Counted from the first letter of the stretch, positions 1 through 9,867 are shown. The stretch is DNA of 64,000 bases from Dehalococcoidia bacterium (GCA_022824925.1 JAJDYW010000043.1:1-64000); one strand, 5' to 3'. Notes: generated by a model not told the origin, from the letters alone. Numbers and translations: made by a program.

Positions 1-507
1 CGGGCAGCCCGGCACGTACACGTCCACCGGGATGATCTTGTCGACGCCCTGGAGCACGCGGTCGTACTCCGTGTAGGGCCCGCCGTTGGTCGCGCAGGCG
101 CCCATGGAGATGACGTACTTCGGGTTCGGCATCTGCTCGTAGAGCAGCTTGATCGCCGGCGCCATCTTCTTCGTCACCGTTCCCGAAACGACCATCACGT
201 CGCTCTGCCGGGGGCTCGGCCAGGGCACGATCCCGAAGCGGTCGAGGTCGTGGTTCGCCATGAAGGTGCCGATCATCTCGATCGCGCAGCAGGCCAGCCC
301 GAACGTCATCGGCCAGAGCGAGCTCTTGCGGCTCATCGCCAGCACGGTGTCGACGCCCGTCTGCAAGATGCCGGGCATCACGATGCGGTAGGCGGCCGTC
401 TGATCGGGCAGGTCGATGGGCGTCAGCCGCTCCGCCTCGTTCCCGAAGTCGGGCACGTAGGCGGGCATCGCCGGGCCGTCGGGGGTGGAGGCCGCGTCGT
501 CGCTCAT
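1..507 (-). CDS. nuoB: NADH-quinone oxidoreductase subunit B (partial)
   Basis: Complex I subunit that carries the terminal 4Fe-4S cluster N2 and passes electrons toward quinone on the cytoplasmic side of the membrane. The visible 169 residues contain the family's tandem cysteines ([10 protein letters not shown]), the GACATNGG segment and a VPGCP motif at the window edge, so all cluster ligands are present. The 3' end lies outside the window. The ATG overlaps the nuoA stop by 4 nt (ATGA), indicating translational coupling within a nuo operon running leftward out of the window. Confidence 0.97.
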   Translation of the reverse strand, partial: MSDDAASTPDGPAMPAYVPDFGNEAERLTPIDLPDQTAAYRIVMPGILQTGVDTVLAMSRKSSLWPMTFGLACCAIEMIGTFMANHDLDRFGIVPWPSPRQSDVMVVSGTVTKKMAPAIKLLYEQMPNPKYVISMGACATNGGPYTEYDRVLQGVDKIIPVDVYVPGCP

Positions 508-866
508 CGCCACTCCATCACGCCGCGCCGCCAGGCGTAGGCCAGGCCCGCGCTGAGCACGACGATGAAGACGAACATGTACCAGAAGGCGTAGGAGGGC
601 AGGTCGAAGAAGACCACCGCCCAGGGGAAGATGAAGATCGTCTCCACGTCGAAGATGAGGAACATGATCGCGAAGATGTAGTAGCGGACGTGGACCTGCG
701 CCCAGTTGCGGCCGATCGGCAGCATGCCGCACTCGTAGGAGACGCCCTTGCCCCGCTCGCGCGCGAACGGCCCCAGCCCCCGCGCCGCCACGAGCGCCGT
801 GAACACGAGGATGAACCCGGCAACGGAAGCGATGAAGACAGCCGACCAGGTGTCGTAGAAGCTCAT
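504..866 (-). CDS. nuoA: NADH-quinone oxidoreductase subunit A
   Basis: Small membrane subunit of complex I, 120 residues, with three predicted transmembrane helices and the conserved loop YECGMLPIG followed by [15 protein letters not shown]. The MSFYDTW start is preferred because a longer upstream reading frame is low-complexity and would begin far before the first helix; AAAGCGGGG lies just upstream as a possible ribosome site. It is the first gene of the leftward nuo operon and overlaps nuoB by 4 nt. Confidence 0.96.
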   Translation of the reverse strand: MSFYDTWSAVFIASVAGFILVFTALVAARGLGPFARERGKGVSYECGMLPIGRNWAQVHVRYYIFAIMFLIFDVETIFIFPWAVVFFDLPSYAFWYMFVFIVVLSAGLAYAWRRGVMEWR

Positions 867-1045
867 GGCCCCGCTTTCGCCGACGGGCGCCGGAAGGGCG
901 CCGCGGGCCGCGCAGGACGAGCCGCGAAAGCCGCCCCCGAGGCCCTTGTGATTTGCGCCACAAAGATAAGCGGGAGGGGTGGGGGCAGCAAGCCGCAGCG
1001 GGTCGTGGGTGGCCTTAGAGAGGCCACTAGCGTACAAACGTTCGA

Positions 1046-1951
1046 ATGCGGCAATCGCGAGGCACAGACTACGAGGCGCTGCTGGATCGAATCCGAATGG
1101 ACGACGATCGGCTCCCCATGCGGTCAGTCAGGGAGTGGACCCCGAACAAACTCGCTCTCATCTCCTACTACCTAGATGGCTTTGCCAAGGTGCGCGCGGG
1201 GGAGGAACGAGGCTGGTACTTCTTGGATGGTTTCGCCGGCAGCGGAGCAAACAACGCTGGGCAGTTGGGCAGATTCAAAGGTTCGGCCCTCATCGGTGCG
1301 ACCGCAAAGCCCGAGGCGAAGCGCGTTGTTCTTGTCGAGAAGGGGCAACGGAATGTTCAAGTACTGAGGAAGCGGTGTGAACGGGAACGGCCCGATGCGG
1401 TGGTCATCGCGGGGGACTGCAACGAGGTGATTGGGTGGGCTCTGAGCCACTTTGATAACCGTCAGCTTCCGGCGTTCTGCGTTTTGGATCCGGAGGGCAT
1501 GGAGCTTGCTTGGGAGACTGTCGAGACTTGTGCAAAGGCCCGTGAGAAGTACAACCTGGATGACGAGAAGCCAGCCCTCCACGAGCTATTGATCTATTTC
1601 TCCACCCCCGGCGTCATGCGGACCGCGGCGGTAACTGACCAGCGGATGGTCGAAGGAGATGAACAGGCTCTCCGCAGGGTGTTCGGGAACGACAGCTGGC
1701 GCCCAATTGCAGATAGGCAGCGCGCCGGAGGGCTATCGGGGAAGGATGCAGGGAGCGAGTACCTCGACCTGTACAAGACGCAGCTTGAGAAGCTTGGCTA
1801 CGAGCACGTCATGTCCCGGCCGTCCATTGGCACGTCCCGTCGTAACCTCATCTACCACCTCGTCTTCGCAACGACGAACGATGCTGGCAGGAACATCATG
1901 CAGGATGCGCTGAAGTCGGCGTATGCAGGCCAGCTGCCACTACGCCTCTAG
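1046..1951 (+). CDS. tcmP: three-Cys-motif partner protein TcmP
   Basis: 301-residue protein matching the three-Cys-motif partner family: an early YYLDGFAG segment, then a VLVEK motif, FCVLDPEGME and a LLIYFSTPGVMR stretch. The order (glycine-rich DGFAGSG, acidic VEK, LDPEG) resembles a Rossmann methyltransferase-like fold, but the biochemical role is unknown. The family is named for its habit of lying beside DUF5131/Gp37-Gp68 proteins. Here that partner is the next gene, convergent, with the two 3' ends overlapping by 56 nt, rather than the usual same-strand arrangement. Confidence 0.85.
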   Translation: MRQSRGTDYEALLDRIRMDDDRLPMRSVREWTPNKLALISYYLDGFAKVRAGEERGWYFLDGFAGSGANNAGQLGRFKGSALIGATAKPEAKRVVLVEKGQRNVQVLRKRCERERPDAVVIAGDCNEVIGWALSHFDNRQLPAFCVLDPEGMELAWETVETCAKAREKYNLDDEKPALHELLIYFSTPGVMRTAAVTDQRMVEGDEQALRRVFGNDSWRPIADRQRAGGLSGKDAGSEYLDLYKTQLEKLGYEHVMSRPSIGTSRRNLIYHLVFATTNDAGRNIMQDALKSAYAGQLPLRL

Positions 1952-2678
1952 GCATCTCCCCCCACAGCCGCCCCTCCAATGCCCTCCCCGCCTTCCCCTT
2001 CCCGACCCGCTTCCCCACCTCGTTGTGCGCGCCCCACTGCTTGAAGAAGAACGGCACGCCCGCCGAGACGCAGGCGTCGCGAAGGGCGCAGGCCCACTCC
2101 GGCTTCATGCGACGCGCCCGGTGCCCCGACTCCCCGCCCGCGATAACCCATCCGATATCGCTCAGGTCGATGCCACTCAGCGGGCCCAGGAGCGGCTCGC
2201 ACGAGGCGAACCGCACGGCCGCGGGAATCCTCCGCAGGGTGTCCAGCCGGTGCAGGAAGCGCCGGTTCTCGACCGACGTCCCCATCCAGACATTCGCCGG
2301 CCACGGGAGGTCCGGCGCCAGCTCGAGCGCCCGCTCCGGGCGCTTGGTCAGCACCTGGAAGGTGTGCCAGTCGGCGCGTTCCATCGTGGCGAACACGCGC
2401 GCGACGTAGTCCACCGGTACGTCCTCGTGGAACAGGTCGCTCATGCTGTTGACGAAGATCATCCGCGGCTTTCGCCACGTCAGCGGAAGGTCCAGCCGCT
2501 CCGGACGGAGGGTCAGGTCGAAGCCCTGCTCGTACGGATGTCCGGGGACGCCCCGGAAGCGTTCGGCGAACGTCTCGGCGTAGCAGTGCGCGCAACCGGG
2601 GCTGACCTTCGTGCATCCGGTCACGGGGTTCCAGGTCGCCTCCGTCCACTCGATCGACGAGGAAGCACTCATCTTCAC
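1896..2678 (-). CDS. DUF5131 (phage Gp37/Gp68) three-Cys-motif protein
   Basis: 260-residue protein of the Gp37/Gp68 family. The N-terminus has the diagnostic IEWTEATWNPVTGC then CTKVSPGCAHCYAE, giving a CxxxxxxCxxC cluster of the kind that binds an iron-sulfur cluster in radical-SAM enzymes. Further hallmarks are FVNSMSDLFHEDVP, QVLTKRPER, WMGTSVEN and a C-terminal FFFKQWG. The molecular function is not established. Start is GTG (2678) or ATG (2672), both downstream of GGGGGA. It is convergent with tcmP. A TATACT -10 box lies at 2710-2715 on the same strand. Confidence 0.88.
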   Translation of the reverse strand: MKMSASSSIEWTEATWNPVTGCTKVSPGCAHCYAETFAERFRGVPGHPYEQGFDLTLRPERLDLPLTWRKPRMIFVNSMSDLFHEDVPVDYVARVFATMERADWHTFQVLTKRPERALELAPDLPWPANVWMGTSVENRRFLHRLDTLRRIPAAVRFASCEPLLGPLSGIDLSDIGWVIAGGESGHRARRMKPEWACALRDACVSAGVPFFFKQWGAHNEVGKRVGKGKAGRALEGRLWGEMPRGVVAAGLHTPTSAHPA

Positions 2679-2768
2679 GGTCCCCCGCCCTTATGGTTGG
2701 GCACATCTTAGTATAGAACGGATGTTCGTAGAGGGGAACGGGCCTGCGAACCTAGTCTCTGTACGCAG

Positions 2769-2774
2769 TACCCT
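2769..2774 (+). promoter_or_regulatory. -10 box of a leaderless promoter
   Basis: TACCCT ends 7 nt before the ATG at 2782, so the transcript would start at or next to the start codon. Same spacing as at many other genes here. Confidence 0.4.
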
Positions 2775-2781
2775 CCCCCAC

Positions 2782-3921
2782 ATGAACCCCGCCGCCCCCT
2801 ACCTCCACGCACTCGACGCCATGGTCCCCCTCGTCGCGGCCGAGGCGGAGCGCTCCGAGCGCGAGGCCCGGACCACCCCCGCCGTCGCCGAGCGCATCGT
2901 CGACGCGGGGCTGTACCGGCTCTACCTGCCGCGCTCCATCGGCGCCCCCGAGCTGGACCTGGCGCCCGCCCTCGAGGTCTTCGAGGCCGCCTCCCGCATT
3001 GACGGCTCCTTCGGCTGGGCGGTCACCATCGGGAGCGGCGGCGGGCTCTTCGCCGGCGCCCTCGAACCGGGCACCGCCGCCGAGATCTTCGGGCCGCGCG
3101 AGGCCCTCATCGCCGGCTCCGGCAAGCCCGGCGGCGCGGCCAAACCCGTCGATAGCGGCTATCTCGCCGGGGGACGCTGGAACTTCGCCAGCGGCGCCCA
3201 CCACGCCACCTTCTTCACCGCCAACTGCATCCTCGAGGGCGAACGCCCCGCCGGCGGCGGCGACGGCCCCGTCATCCGCGCCATGGCCTTCCCCGCGGGT
3301 GAGGTCGACGTCGTCGAGACCTGGGATCCCGCCGGGATGCGCGGCACGGGCAGCCACGACTTCACCGTGGAGAGCAGCCTCGTTCCCTTCCGCCGAAGCT
3401 TCGATGTCTTCGGCGAGTGGACCCACGAGACTGGCCCCCTCTACCGCTACCCCTTCGCCGCCCACGCCGAGACCTCGTTCGCGGCCGTCGCCCTCGGCAT
3501 CGGCCGCCACGCCATCGACGAGTTCCTCGCGCTCGCCGGCTCACGCCGCTCGCTGTTCACCGGCGAGCCCTTGGCCGACCGCCAGGGCGCGCGCGTCCGC
3601 CTGGGCGAAGCGGAGGCGCTGGTGAGCGCCGCCCGCGCCTGGTTCTTCGAGGTCGCCCGATCGAGCTGGAACACGGTCGCTGCCGGGGACGCCCTCGACG
3701 GCGGCGAGGCCGCACGTGTCTCGCTGGCCTCGATCCATGCCGCCACCAGCGCGGCCCGCGCCGCCACCCTCCTCTTCGAGGCGGGCGGCTCCGCCGCCCT
3801 CGAGGCCGGCTCGCCGCTCGCCCGCGCCTGGCGCGACGTACACGCCCTCACGAAGCACGTGGCCGTCTCGCCGCTGGGCTACGAGGTGGCCGCCGCGGGT
3901 CTGCTCGAACCCGACGGATAG
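2782..3921 (+). CDS. acyl-CoA dehydrogenase-fold flavoenzyme
   Basis: 379-residue protein of the acyl-CoA dehydrogenase superfamily, most like the flavin-dependent monooxygenase branch (HsaA/DszC-like): an N-terminal helical domain with ERIVDAGLYRLYLPRS, the central beta domain with GRWNFASGAHHATFFTANC and GTGSHDFTVE, and a helical C-terminal domain. It lacks an obvious catalytic glutamate context that would fix it as a true acyl-CoA dehydrogenase, so substrate is unknown. ATG 2782 is chosen over upstream starts because it begins the conserved domain and sits behind a TACCCT box. Converges on and overlaps the next gene by 43 nt. Confidence 0.85.
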   Translation: MNPAAPYLHALDAMVPLVAAEAERSEREARTTPAVAERIVDAGLYRLYLPRSIGAPELDLAPALEVFEAASRIDGSFGWAVTIGSGGGLFAGALEPGTAAEIFGPREALIAGSGKPGGAAKPVDSGYLAGGRWNFASGAHHATFFTANCILEGERPAGGGDGPVIRAMAFPAGEVDVVETWDPAGMRGTGSHDFTVESSLVPFRRSFDVFGEWTHETGPLYRYPFAAHAETSFAAVALGIGRHAIDEFLALAGSRRSLFTGEPLADRQGARVRLGEAEALVSAARAWFFEVARSSWNTVAAGDALDGGEAARVSLASIHAATSAARAATLLFEAGGSAALEAGSPLARAWRDVHALTKHVAVSPLGYEVAAAGLLEPDG

Positions 3922-4595
3922 TCGGAGGACCCACCGTCCTCCGCACGGTGGCGCCGCGCTTCCCGCAGGATGAACGTCCCGCAGATGAAGACCAGGGCGG
4001 CGGTCGTCGGCCAGCCGAACAGCCGCCCGTACACCAGGTACTCGCCGATGGAGAGGTTGAGCAGCATCCAGGTCAGGACCAGCGCCTTGGTCGCCTCGTA
4101 GGCCGCCCACACGACCGTGACCTTCACGAAGATGGGCGCGTTCACGGGCAGGTTCCCCACCATCCGCGGCGAGATCTCCCGCCCGATGGCCCCGATCAGG
4201 GGCCACCCCCGCCAGAGCGTCCATGCGTACAGGGGCAGGATGAGCGCGTCCCCGATCGGTCCCGCCGCGAGGTACGCCTTCTCGCTCGTCAGCAGGATGC
4301 CCGCCAGCGCCGACCCCGCCGTGACGACGTAGCCGTAGATGGCGATCAGGCGCAGCAGCGGCGTCTCCTTGGTCAGCAGGAACACGACGGTCACCGCCGC
4401 GAAACCGCCCCCGATCGCGACCTCGGTGGGCGCCACCTTCGTCAGTCCGTAGAACAGCAGGACCGGGAGCATGGTCAGGAAGATGCGCGGGTTGGGCTGC
4501 CACTCCACCGGCAGCCGCCCCAGCAGCGGGATGCCGCCGTACCACCCGGAGTGCTCTCCCCTGGTGGCGATGCCACGAGCTCCCATCGCTGTCAT
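3879..4595 (-). CDS. multi-pass membrane protein (VC0807-like)
   Basis: 238-residue integral membrane protein with about six hydrophobic segments and a charged C-terminal tail. The layout (paired helices, KETPLLRLIAIYG loop, YAWTLWRGWPLIGAI) resembles the VC0807/intracellular-septation-like family of unknown role. The start ATG overlaps the stop of the preceding gamma carbonic anhydrase gene by 4 nt, so the two are probably translated as a pair. The functional assignment is weak. Confidence 0.6.
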   Translation of the reverse strand: MTAMGARGIATRGEHSGWYGGIPLLGRLPVEWQPNPRIFLTMLPVLLFYGLTKVAPTEVAIGGGFAAVTVVFLLTKETPLLRLIAIYGYVVTAGSALAGILLTSEKAYLAAGPIGDALILPLYAWTLWRGWPLIGAIGREISPRMVGNLPVNAPIFVKVTVVWAAYEATKALVLTWMLLNLSIGEYLVYGRLFGWPTTAALVFICGTFILREARRHRAEDGGSSDYPSGSSRPAAATS

Positions 4596-5146
4596 GACTC
4601 AGGCAGTCTCGCATCCTCGCGGGTGATTTCCCTTAACCCGGCGAGGTGCTCTGCCGCCAGCCGCTCGTACCGACCCGGGTTGTTCTCGACCCATTCCTGC
4701 GAGGGTGTCCCTTTAATGGAACGCTTCACCTCCGCCGGCGTCCCCGCCGCCAGCATCCCCGCCGGGATCACCGTCTCCGGCAGCACCACCGACCCCGCCG
4801 CCACCAGCGCCCCCTCCTCGACCACCGCCCCGTCGAGCACCTGCGCCCCGTTCGCGATGAGCGCCCGCGCCCCGATCGTCGCCCCGTGGATGACGGCGTT
4901 GTGCGCGATCGAGGCCTCCTCCCCGATGAGCGCCGGCGCGGTCGCGCGTCCGTGCACCACCGCCCCGTCCTGGATGTTCGCCCCGGCACCGATGACCGCG
5001 TAGGAGGTATCCCCCCGCACCACCGCCCCGTACCAGATGGACGCCCCCGCCTCGATGCGCACGTCCCCCACGACCGTCGCCGTGGGCGCGATGAAGGCGC
5101 TCTCGTGGATCACAGGAACCTTCTCCCCCACCGCGTACACCGGCAT
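4592..5146 (-). CDS. gamma-class carbonic anhydrase family protein
   Basis: 184-residue left-handed beta-helix protein built from hexapeptide repeats (for example IEAGASIWYGAVVRGD). The three zinc-ligand histidines of the gamma class are visible in VVHGR, IAHN and VIHG contexts. Such proteins hydrate CO2 or act as structural Cam-like trimers; activity cannot be told from sequence. Start ATG 5146 follows GGGGAGG; longer frames upstream are non-conserved. First gene of a two-gene unit with the downstream membrane protein. Confidence 0.92.
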   Translation of the reverse strand: MPVYAVGEKVPVIHESAFIAPTATVVGDVRIEAGASIWYGAVVRGDTSYAVIGAGANIQDGAVVHGRATAPALIGEEASIAHNAVIHGATIGARALIANGAQVLDGAVVEEGALVAAGSVVLPETVIPAGMLAAGTPAEVKRSIKGTPSQEWVENNPGRYERLAAEHLAGLREITREDARLPES

Positions 5147-5228
5147 CGCCCGCGCCCTCCCCGGAGTGAGCGCGTATCCTAGCCCCTCGCGCGCCCGCCC
5201 GGAGCGAGGCGCCGGAGGTAACCAGCTC

Positions 5229-5717
5229 ATGGAAGTCGATTCCTTCGCGGACATCGCCGAGCCGTTCAACGACCGCGTCAACCGCCTCGTCTGGTGCACC
5301 GTCACCACCGTTGATCGCAAGGGCAGGCCCCGCTCCCGCATCCTCCACCCCGTCTGGGAAGGCTCGACCGGCTGGATCGCGACCGGCCGCACCTCCCTCA
5401 AGTCGAAGCACATCGCCGAGAACCCCTACGTCTCCGTCACCTACTTCGACCTGCCCGCCGGCAACCCCCTCGGCCAGCAGCAGATCTACGCCGAGTGCAA
5501 GGCCGAGTGGGACGACGACCCCGCCGAGAAGCAGCGCGTCTGGGACCTCATCAAGAACGCGCCCCCGCCCGTCGGCTACGACCCCGCCATGTTCTTCCAG
5601 TCGGTCGACAACCCCGAGTTCGGCGCGCTCAAGCTCATCCCCTGGCGCATCGAGCTCTCCGCCCTGAGCGACCTGATGACCGGCGCGGAACCGCAGATCT
5701 GGCGCCAGGACGCCTAG
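5229..5717 (+). CDS. pyridoxamine 5'-phosphate oxidase-family flavoprotein
   Basis: 162-residue split-barrel flavin-binding protein of the PNPOx-like superfamily: RVNRLVWCTVTTVDRKGRPRSRILHPVW then an ATGRTSLKSKHIAENPYVSVTY segment typical of the FMN-binding barrel. The ATG lies 10 nt behind a strong GGAGG (5214-5218). It is not a standard PdxH (too short, lacks the C-terminal extension); a general flavin or F420-dependent reductase role is possible. pdxS lies two genes away, which may be chance. Confidence 0.85.
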   Translation: MEVDSFADIAEPFNDRVNRLVWCTVTTVDRKGRPRSRILHPVWEGSTGWIATGRTSLKSKHIAENPYVSVTYFDLPAGNPLGQQQIYAECKAEWDDDPAEKQRVWDLIKNAPPPVGYDPAMFFQSVDNPEFGALKLIPWRIELSALSDLMTGAEPQIWRQDA

Positions 5718-5767
5718 GCGTTCACGGGCCCGCGCTACCGTGGCCCCTTCGCCGGGAGGCCTGACCC

Positions 5768-6418
5768 ATGGACCCGCTCGTTCGCCCCGACATCGAGGAC
5801 TACGCCGCCGCCAGCACCACGGCTGAGCCCGCGCTGTTGCAGCAGGTCGCCCGCGAGACGGAGGCCCTCGGCGACCGCGCGCGCATGCTCACGGGCCGGC
5901 TCGAAGGGCGCCTGCTGAACTTCCTCGTCGGCCTCATCAAGCCCCAGCAGGTGCTCGAGATCGGCTGCTTCACCGGCTACTCTGCCCTCTCCATGGCCGA
6001 GGCCCTTGCCGAGGGCGGCAAGCTCTACACCTGCGAGATCAGCCGCGAACACGCCGCCATCGCCCGGCGCAACTTCGACGCCAGCCCCTTCGGCGACCGC
6101 ATCGAGCTCCGCCTCGGCCCCGCCCTTGACACCATCGCCAGCCTCGACGGCCCCTTCGGCTTCGTCTTCATCGACGCCGACAAGGCCAACTACCCTGCCT
6201 ACTACGACGCCGTCCTGCCGAAGCTCGCGGAGGGCGGCCTCCTCGCCTTCGATAACGTTCTCTGGTCCGGCCGCGTCCTCGACGACGAGGACGACACGGC
6301 GGACACGACCGCCATCCGCGCCCTCAACGCCCGCCTCGCCCGCGACGAGCGCGTCGAGGCCGTCATGCTCACCGTCCGCGACGGCCTCACGCTCGTCCGC
6401 CGCCGCGCCAGCCACTGA
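5768..6418 (+). CDS. class I SAM-dependent O-methyltransferase
   Basis: 216-residue protein of the caffeoyl-CoA/catechol O-methyltransferase family. The SAM-binding glycine motif [16 protein letters not shown] is followed by [17 protein letters not shown], the metal-site [16 protein letters not shown] and [13 protein letters not shown]. These proteins methylate hydroxylated aromatic or acyl substrates using a divalent metal; the substrate here is unknown. GGGAGG precedes the ATG. The 50-nt gap to the gene before suggests cotranscription. Confidence 0.93.
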   Translation: MDPLVRPDIEDYAAASTTAEPALLQQVARETEALGDRARMLTGRLEGRLLNFLVGLIKPQQVLEIGCFTGYSALSMAEALAEGGKLYTCEISREHAAIARRNFDASPFGDRIELRLGPALDTIASLDGPFGFVFIDADKANYPAYYDAVLPKLAEGGLLAFDNVLWSGRVLDDEDDTADTTAIRALNARLARDERVEAVMLTVRDGLTLVRRRASH

Positions 6419-6483
6419 CGAAAAAACGGCCTAAGCTAGCAGCACGAGATAGAGACAGCCGCCGGGAGGCGGGGGAGTACGTC

Positions 6484-7419
6484 ATGAGCGAGCGCGAAGC
6501 AGTCGAGCGTCTCGACAACGTCGGTGAGAACGGAGCCAGCGAGCGCGGAACCTGGACGGTCAAGGCCGGCCTCGCGCAGATGCTGAAGGGGGGCGTCATC
6601 ATGGACGTCGTCTCCCCCGAGCACGCCCGCATCGCCGAGGAAGCGGGCGCCTGCGCCGTCATGGCTCTCGAGCGCGTCCCCGCCGACATCCGCAAGGACG
6701 GCGGCGTCGCCCGCATGAGCGACCCCGAGATCATCGTGCGTATCACCGAAGCCGTCAGCATCCCCGTCATGGCCAAGGCGCGCATCGGCCACTTCGTCGA
6801 GGCCTCCGTCCTCCAGGCCCTCGGTGTCGACTACATCGACGAGTCCGAGGTGCTGACCCCCGCCGACGAAGCCCACCACATCGACAAGCACGCCTATACC
6901 GTCCCCTTCGTCTGCGGCTGCCGCGACCTCGGCGAGGCCCTGCGCCGCATCGCCGAGGGCGCCGCCATGATCCGCACGAAGGGCGAGGCCGGCACCGGCG
7001 ACATCGTCGAGGCCGTGCGCCACATGCGCGCCGTCCAGGACGAGATGCGCCGCCTGCGCAACCTCTCCGGGGACGAGGTCTACACCGCGGCCAAGAACCT
7101 CGGCGCCCCCGTCGAGCTCGTGCAGCGCGTCCGCGACGAGGGCCGCCTGCCCGTCGTCAACTTTGCCGCCGGGGGCGTCGCCACCCCCGCCGACGCTGCC
7201 CTGATGATGCGCCTCGGCGCCGACGGCGTGTTCGTGGGCTCGGGCATCTTCAAGTCCGACAACCCGCCCGCCGTGGCCAACGCCATCGTCCAGGCCGTCA
7301 CCCACTACGAGGACGACGAGCTCCTCGCGCAAGTCTCGCGCGGCCTCGGCCCCGCCATGCGCGGCCTCTCCGTCGCCTCCCTCCCCGAGGAGGAGGTCCT
7401 CGCCAAGCGCGGCTGGTAG
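6484..7419 (+). CDS. pdxS: pyridoxal 5'-phosphate synthase lyase subunit PdxS
   Basis: 311-residue PdxS (Pdx1), which condenses ribose 5-phosphate, glyceraldehyde 3-phosphate and ammonia into PLP. Signature segments include [77 protein letters not shown] and the phosphate-binding [30 protein letters not shown]. The usual glutaminase partner pdxT is not adjacent and must lie elsewhere. ATG follows GGGGGAG. Confidence 0.97.
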   Translation: MSEREAVERLDNVGENGASERGTWTVKAGLAQMLKGGVIMDVVSPEHARIAEEAGACAVMALERVPADIRKDGGVARMSDPEIIVRITEAVSIPVMAKARIGHFVEASVLQALGVDYIDESEVLTPADEAHHIDKHAYTVPFVCGCRDLGEALRRIAEGAAMIRTKGEAGTGDIVEAVRHMRAVQDEMRRLRNLSGDEVYTAAKNLGAPVELVQRVRDEGRLPVVNFAAGGVATPADAALMMRLGADGVFVGSGIFKSDNPPAVANAIVQAVTHYEDDELLAQVSRGLGPAMRGLSVASLPEEEVLAKRGW

Positions 7420-7422
7420 TTC

Positions 7423-9867
7423 CTACGTCGGCCGGCCCCGCAGGCGCTCGCTCTTCCCCGGCGTGGCCAGCATGAAGGCGATGATCTCCCGCCAGTGGTG
7501 GCTCACGTAGTACTGCCCCGCCAGCGCCGCCGCCGTCCCCACCCCCACGACCGCCCACTCCCCCGCATTGATGGGCGTGAAGTCGAAGAAGTCGCGCAGC
7601 CACGGCGTGTACACCGTCAGCACCAGCGCCAGCCCCAGCAGCCCGCCGAGGAACATCGTCAGCACCGGGCGCGTCAGGCTGCGGAACGACGCCCCCTCGA
7701 AGCCCAGCACCTGGATCATGAAGCCGATGCTCGTGAAGCCGATGACCAGCGAGACCAGCGTGCGCGATTCCTCCACCCCCTGCCCGAACGCCCACTCCAC
7801 GAAGAACTGCACGATGATCGCCACGATCGCCAGCGAGATGCCCGCCGGCAGCGCGAAGCGCAGCACCGTCGTCAGGTAGTCCTTGCCCGCCCTCGGCGGC
7901 GGGATGCTGATCGAGATGAACACCGCCGGGATGCCCAGCGCCAGCAGCGCCGTGAGCGACCCGTGCCGTGGCAGGAACGGGAACTCCAGCCCCAGCAGCT
8001 CCGTCGTGAAGATGAGCAGGTAGGCGTAGACGCTCTTCGTCACGAAGAGCTTGCTCAGCCGCGCCGAGTTGCCCAGCACGAAGGTCGCCTCCTGCGCCCC
8101 CCGGATGAGCGCCGAGAACGAGTCCCGCACCAGCACGATCCCCGCTACCCCCCGCGCCGTCGACGTGCCCGACTCCATCGCCACCGCGATGTCGGCCGCC
8201 CGCAGCGCATGCACGTCGTTGGCGCCGTCCCCCACCATCGCCACGAACCGCCCCTGCTCCCGCAGCGACTCCACGATGGCACGCTTCTGCTGCGGCGAGA
8301 TGCGCCCGAAGATGCTGTTCGCCTCCACCGCCTCCGCGAACGCCTCCCCCGACAGGCCCTCGAGATCCGACCCCGCGATCGCGCCGCCCGGCGTCTCGAT
8401 CTGGAGCTGCTGGAGCAGCGCCGCCACCGTCTGCGGGTTGTCCCCGCTGATGATCTTCGGCTCGATGCCCAGCTGGGCCATCAGCCGGAACGCCTCCTTC
8501 ACCTCCGGGCGCAGCACATCCCCGATCGTGATCAACGCCAGCGGCCGCACGCCCTCGAGCGGCGCCTCCGGGTCCGGCAGCGACGCTACCTCCGCGAGGG
8601 CCACCCCCCGCAGGCCCCGCGCGCTCGCCTGCTGGTAGGCCGTCAGCAGGCTGTCCGCCTCCCCCGCCGCGATCAGCGCTTCCGGCGCGCCCAGCACGAA
8701 GGTGCGCCGCTCCCCTCCCGCCGCCAGCCGCACCGCGCTCCAGCGCCGCGCCGAGCTGAACGGCACCTGCGCTTCCGCGACGGCCGCGTTCTTCCGCCCC
8801 GCGAAGGCGTCGGCGAGCGCCGTGGCCGTCTTGCTTTCGTCGGCCGTTGCGGCGGCGAACGCCCCCAGCCACCCCTCCAGCCCCGAGACGCCCGGCGCCC
8901 ACGTGATCCCCTGCACCGTCAGCCGGTTCGCCGTGAGCGTGCCCGTCTTGTCCAGGCAGACCACGTCCGCGTAGTTGAGCGCCTCCACCGCCTGGATGTC
9001 CTGCACGATCGCCCCCGACCGCGACACCCGCACCGCCCCCACCGCGAACGCCACCGTCATCCCCAGCAGCAGCCCCACCGGCACGATAGTCGTCACCGTC
9101 GCCGTCGTCGCCTTCAGCGACTCCGTCAGCCCCTCGTCCTCCACGCTGTACGAGATCAGCAGCGCGACCGTCAGCACGATCGTCGCCCCCACCAGCACCC
9201 GCAGCAGCCGCTTCAGGTGGATCTGCAGCGGCGTCATGCGGCGCACGATCTGGCGCGCGTCCGCGGTCAGCTTGAGCGCGTAGGCCTCCGTCCCGACCCG
9301 CTCCGCCGTGTAGTACAGGTCGCCCGCCACGCAGAACGACCCCGACAGCAGCTCGTCCCCCGGCACCTTCCGCACCGAGTCCGATTCACCCGTCAGCAGC
9401 GATTCGTCCACCTCCCCCGACCGCCCCGCGACCGGCCCGTCCGCCACCACCTGGTCCCCCGGCCGCAGGTGCACCAGGTCCCCGCGCACCACCTCCTGCG
9501 CCGCGATCTCCCGCTCCTCGCCGCCCCGCACCACCGCCGCCCGCGGCGCCGTCAGCGCCACCAGCGATCGCAGCGTGCGCACCGCCTGCAGCTCCTGGTA
9601 CGTCGAGACCACCACGTTCGCGAACACCACTACCCCTACGAACAGCCCGTCCCGGAACTCCCCCACCACCAGCAGCGCCACGATCATCACCAGCAGGATC
9701 ACGTTGAAGAACGTGACCGCGTTCGACCGCACCACGTCCCAGTCCGAGCGCTGCCGCGTCGTGTCGACGTTCCCCTCCCCCGCCTCCAGGCGCCGCGCCG
9801 CCTCCGCCTCGGTCAGCCCCGCCCCGGGCCCCGGCGCTCCGACCGCGTCCGCTACCGCACTCGTCAC
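7423..9867 (-). CDS. P-type cation-transporting ATPase (CtpE-like)
   Basis: 814-residue P-type ATPase. Visible marks: actuator TGES at residues 159-162, phosphorylated aspartate in DKTGT at 306-310, the hinge MVGDGAND near 544-551, and helix-4 ion-site VPVG near 262-265. Helix 4 reads VPVGLLLGMTVAFAVG instead of the calcium-pump PEGL, closest to mycobacterial CtpE-type pumps (Ca2+ or related cation). Ten or so membrane helices are expected, the last block after residue 600. GTG start at 9867. The ion is an inference. It is transcribed away from the small gene at 9954. Confidence 0.9.
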   Translation of the reverse strand: MTSAVADAVGAPGPGAGLTEAEAARRLEAGEGNVDTTRQRSDWDVVRSNAVTFFNVILLVMIVALLVVGEFRDGLFVGVVVFANVVVSTYQELQAVRTLRSLVALTAPRAAVVRGGEEREIAAQEVVRGDLVHLRPGDQVVADGPVAGRSGEVDESLLTGESDSVRKVPGDELLSGSFCVAGDLYYTAERVGTEAYALKLTADARQIVRRMTPLQIHLKRLLRVLVGATIVLTVALLISYSVEDEGLTESLKATTATVTTIVPVGLLLGMTVAFAVGAVRVSRSGAIVQDIQAVEALNYADVVCLDKTGTLTANRLTVQGITWAPGVSGLEGWLGAFAAATADESKTATALADAFAGRKNAAVAEAQVPFSSARRWSAVRLAAGGERRTFVLGAPEALIAAGEADSLLTAYQQASARGLRGVALAEVASLPDPEAPLEGVRPLALITIGDVLRPEVKEAFRLMAQLGIEPKIISGDNPQTVAALLQQLQIETPGGAIAGSDLEGLSGEAFAEAVEANSIFGRISPQQKRAIVESLREQGRFVAMVGDGANDVHALRAADIAVAMESGTSTARGVAGIVLVRDSFSALIRGAQEATFVLGNSARLSKLFVTKSVYAYLLIFTTELLGLEFPFLPRHGSLTALLALGIPAVFISISIPPPRAGKDYLTTVLRFALPAGISLAIVAIIVQFFVEWAFGQGVEESRTLVSLVIGFTSIGFMIQVLGFEGASFRSLTRPVLTMFLGGLLGLALVLTVYTPWLRDFFDFTPINAGEWAVVGVGTAAALAGQYYVSHHWREIIAFMLATPGKSERLRGRPT

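Noticed and set aside
3417..5003. long plus-strand frame overlapping four genes
   Set aside because: Arginine/proline-rich shadow of high-GC genes on other frames; it has no recognisable domain.
6484..7419. pdxST operon
   Set aside because: No pdxT-like glutaminase follows; the next gene is on the opposite strand.
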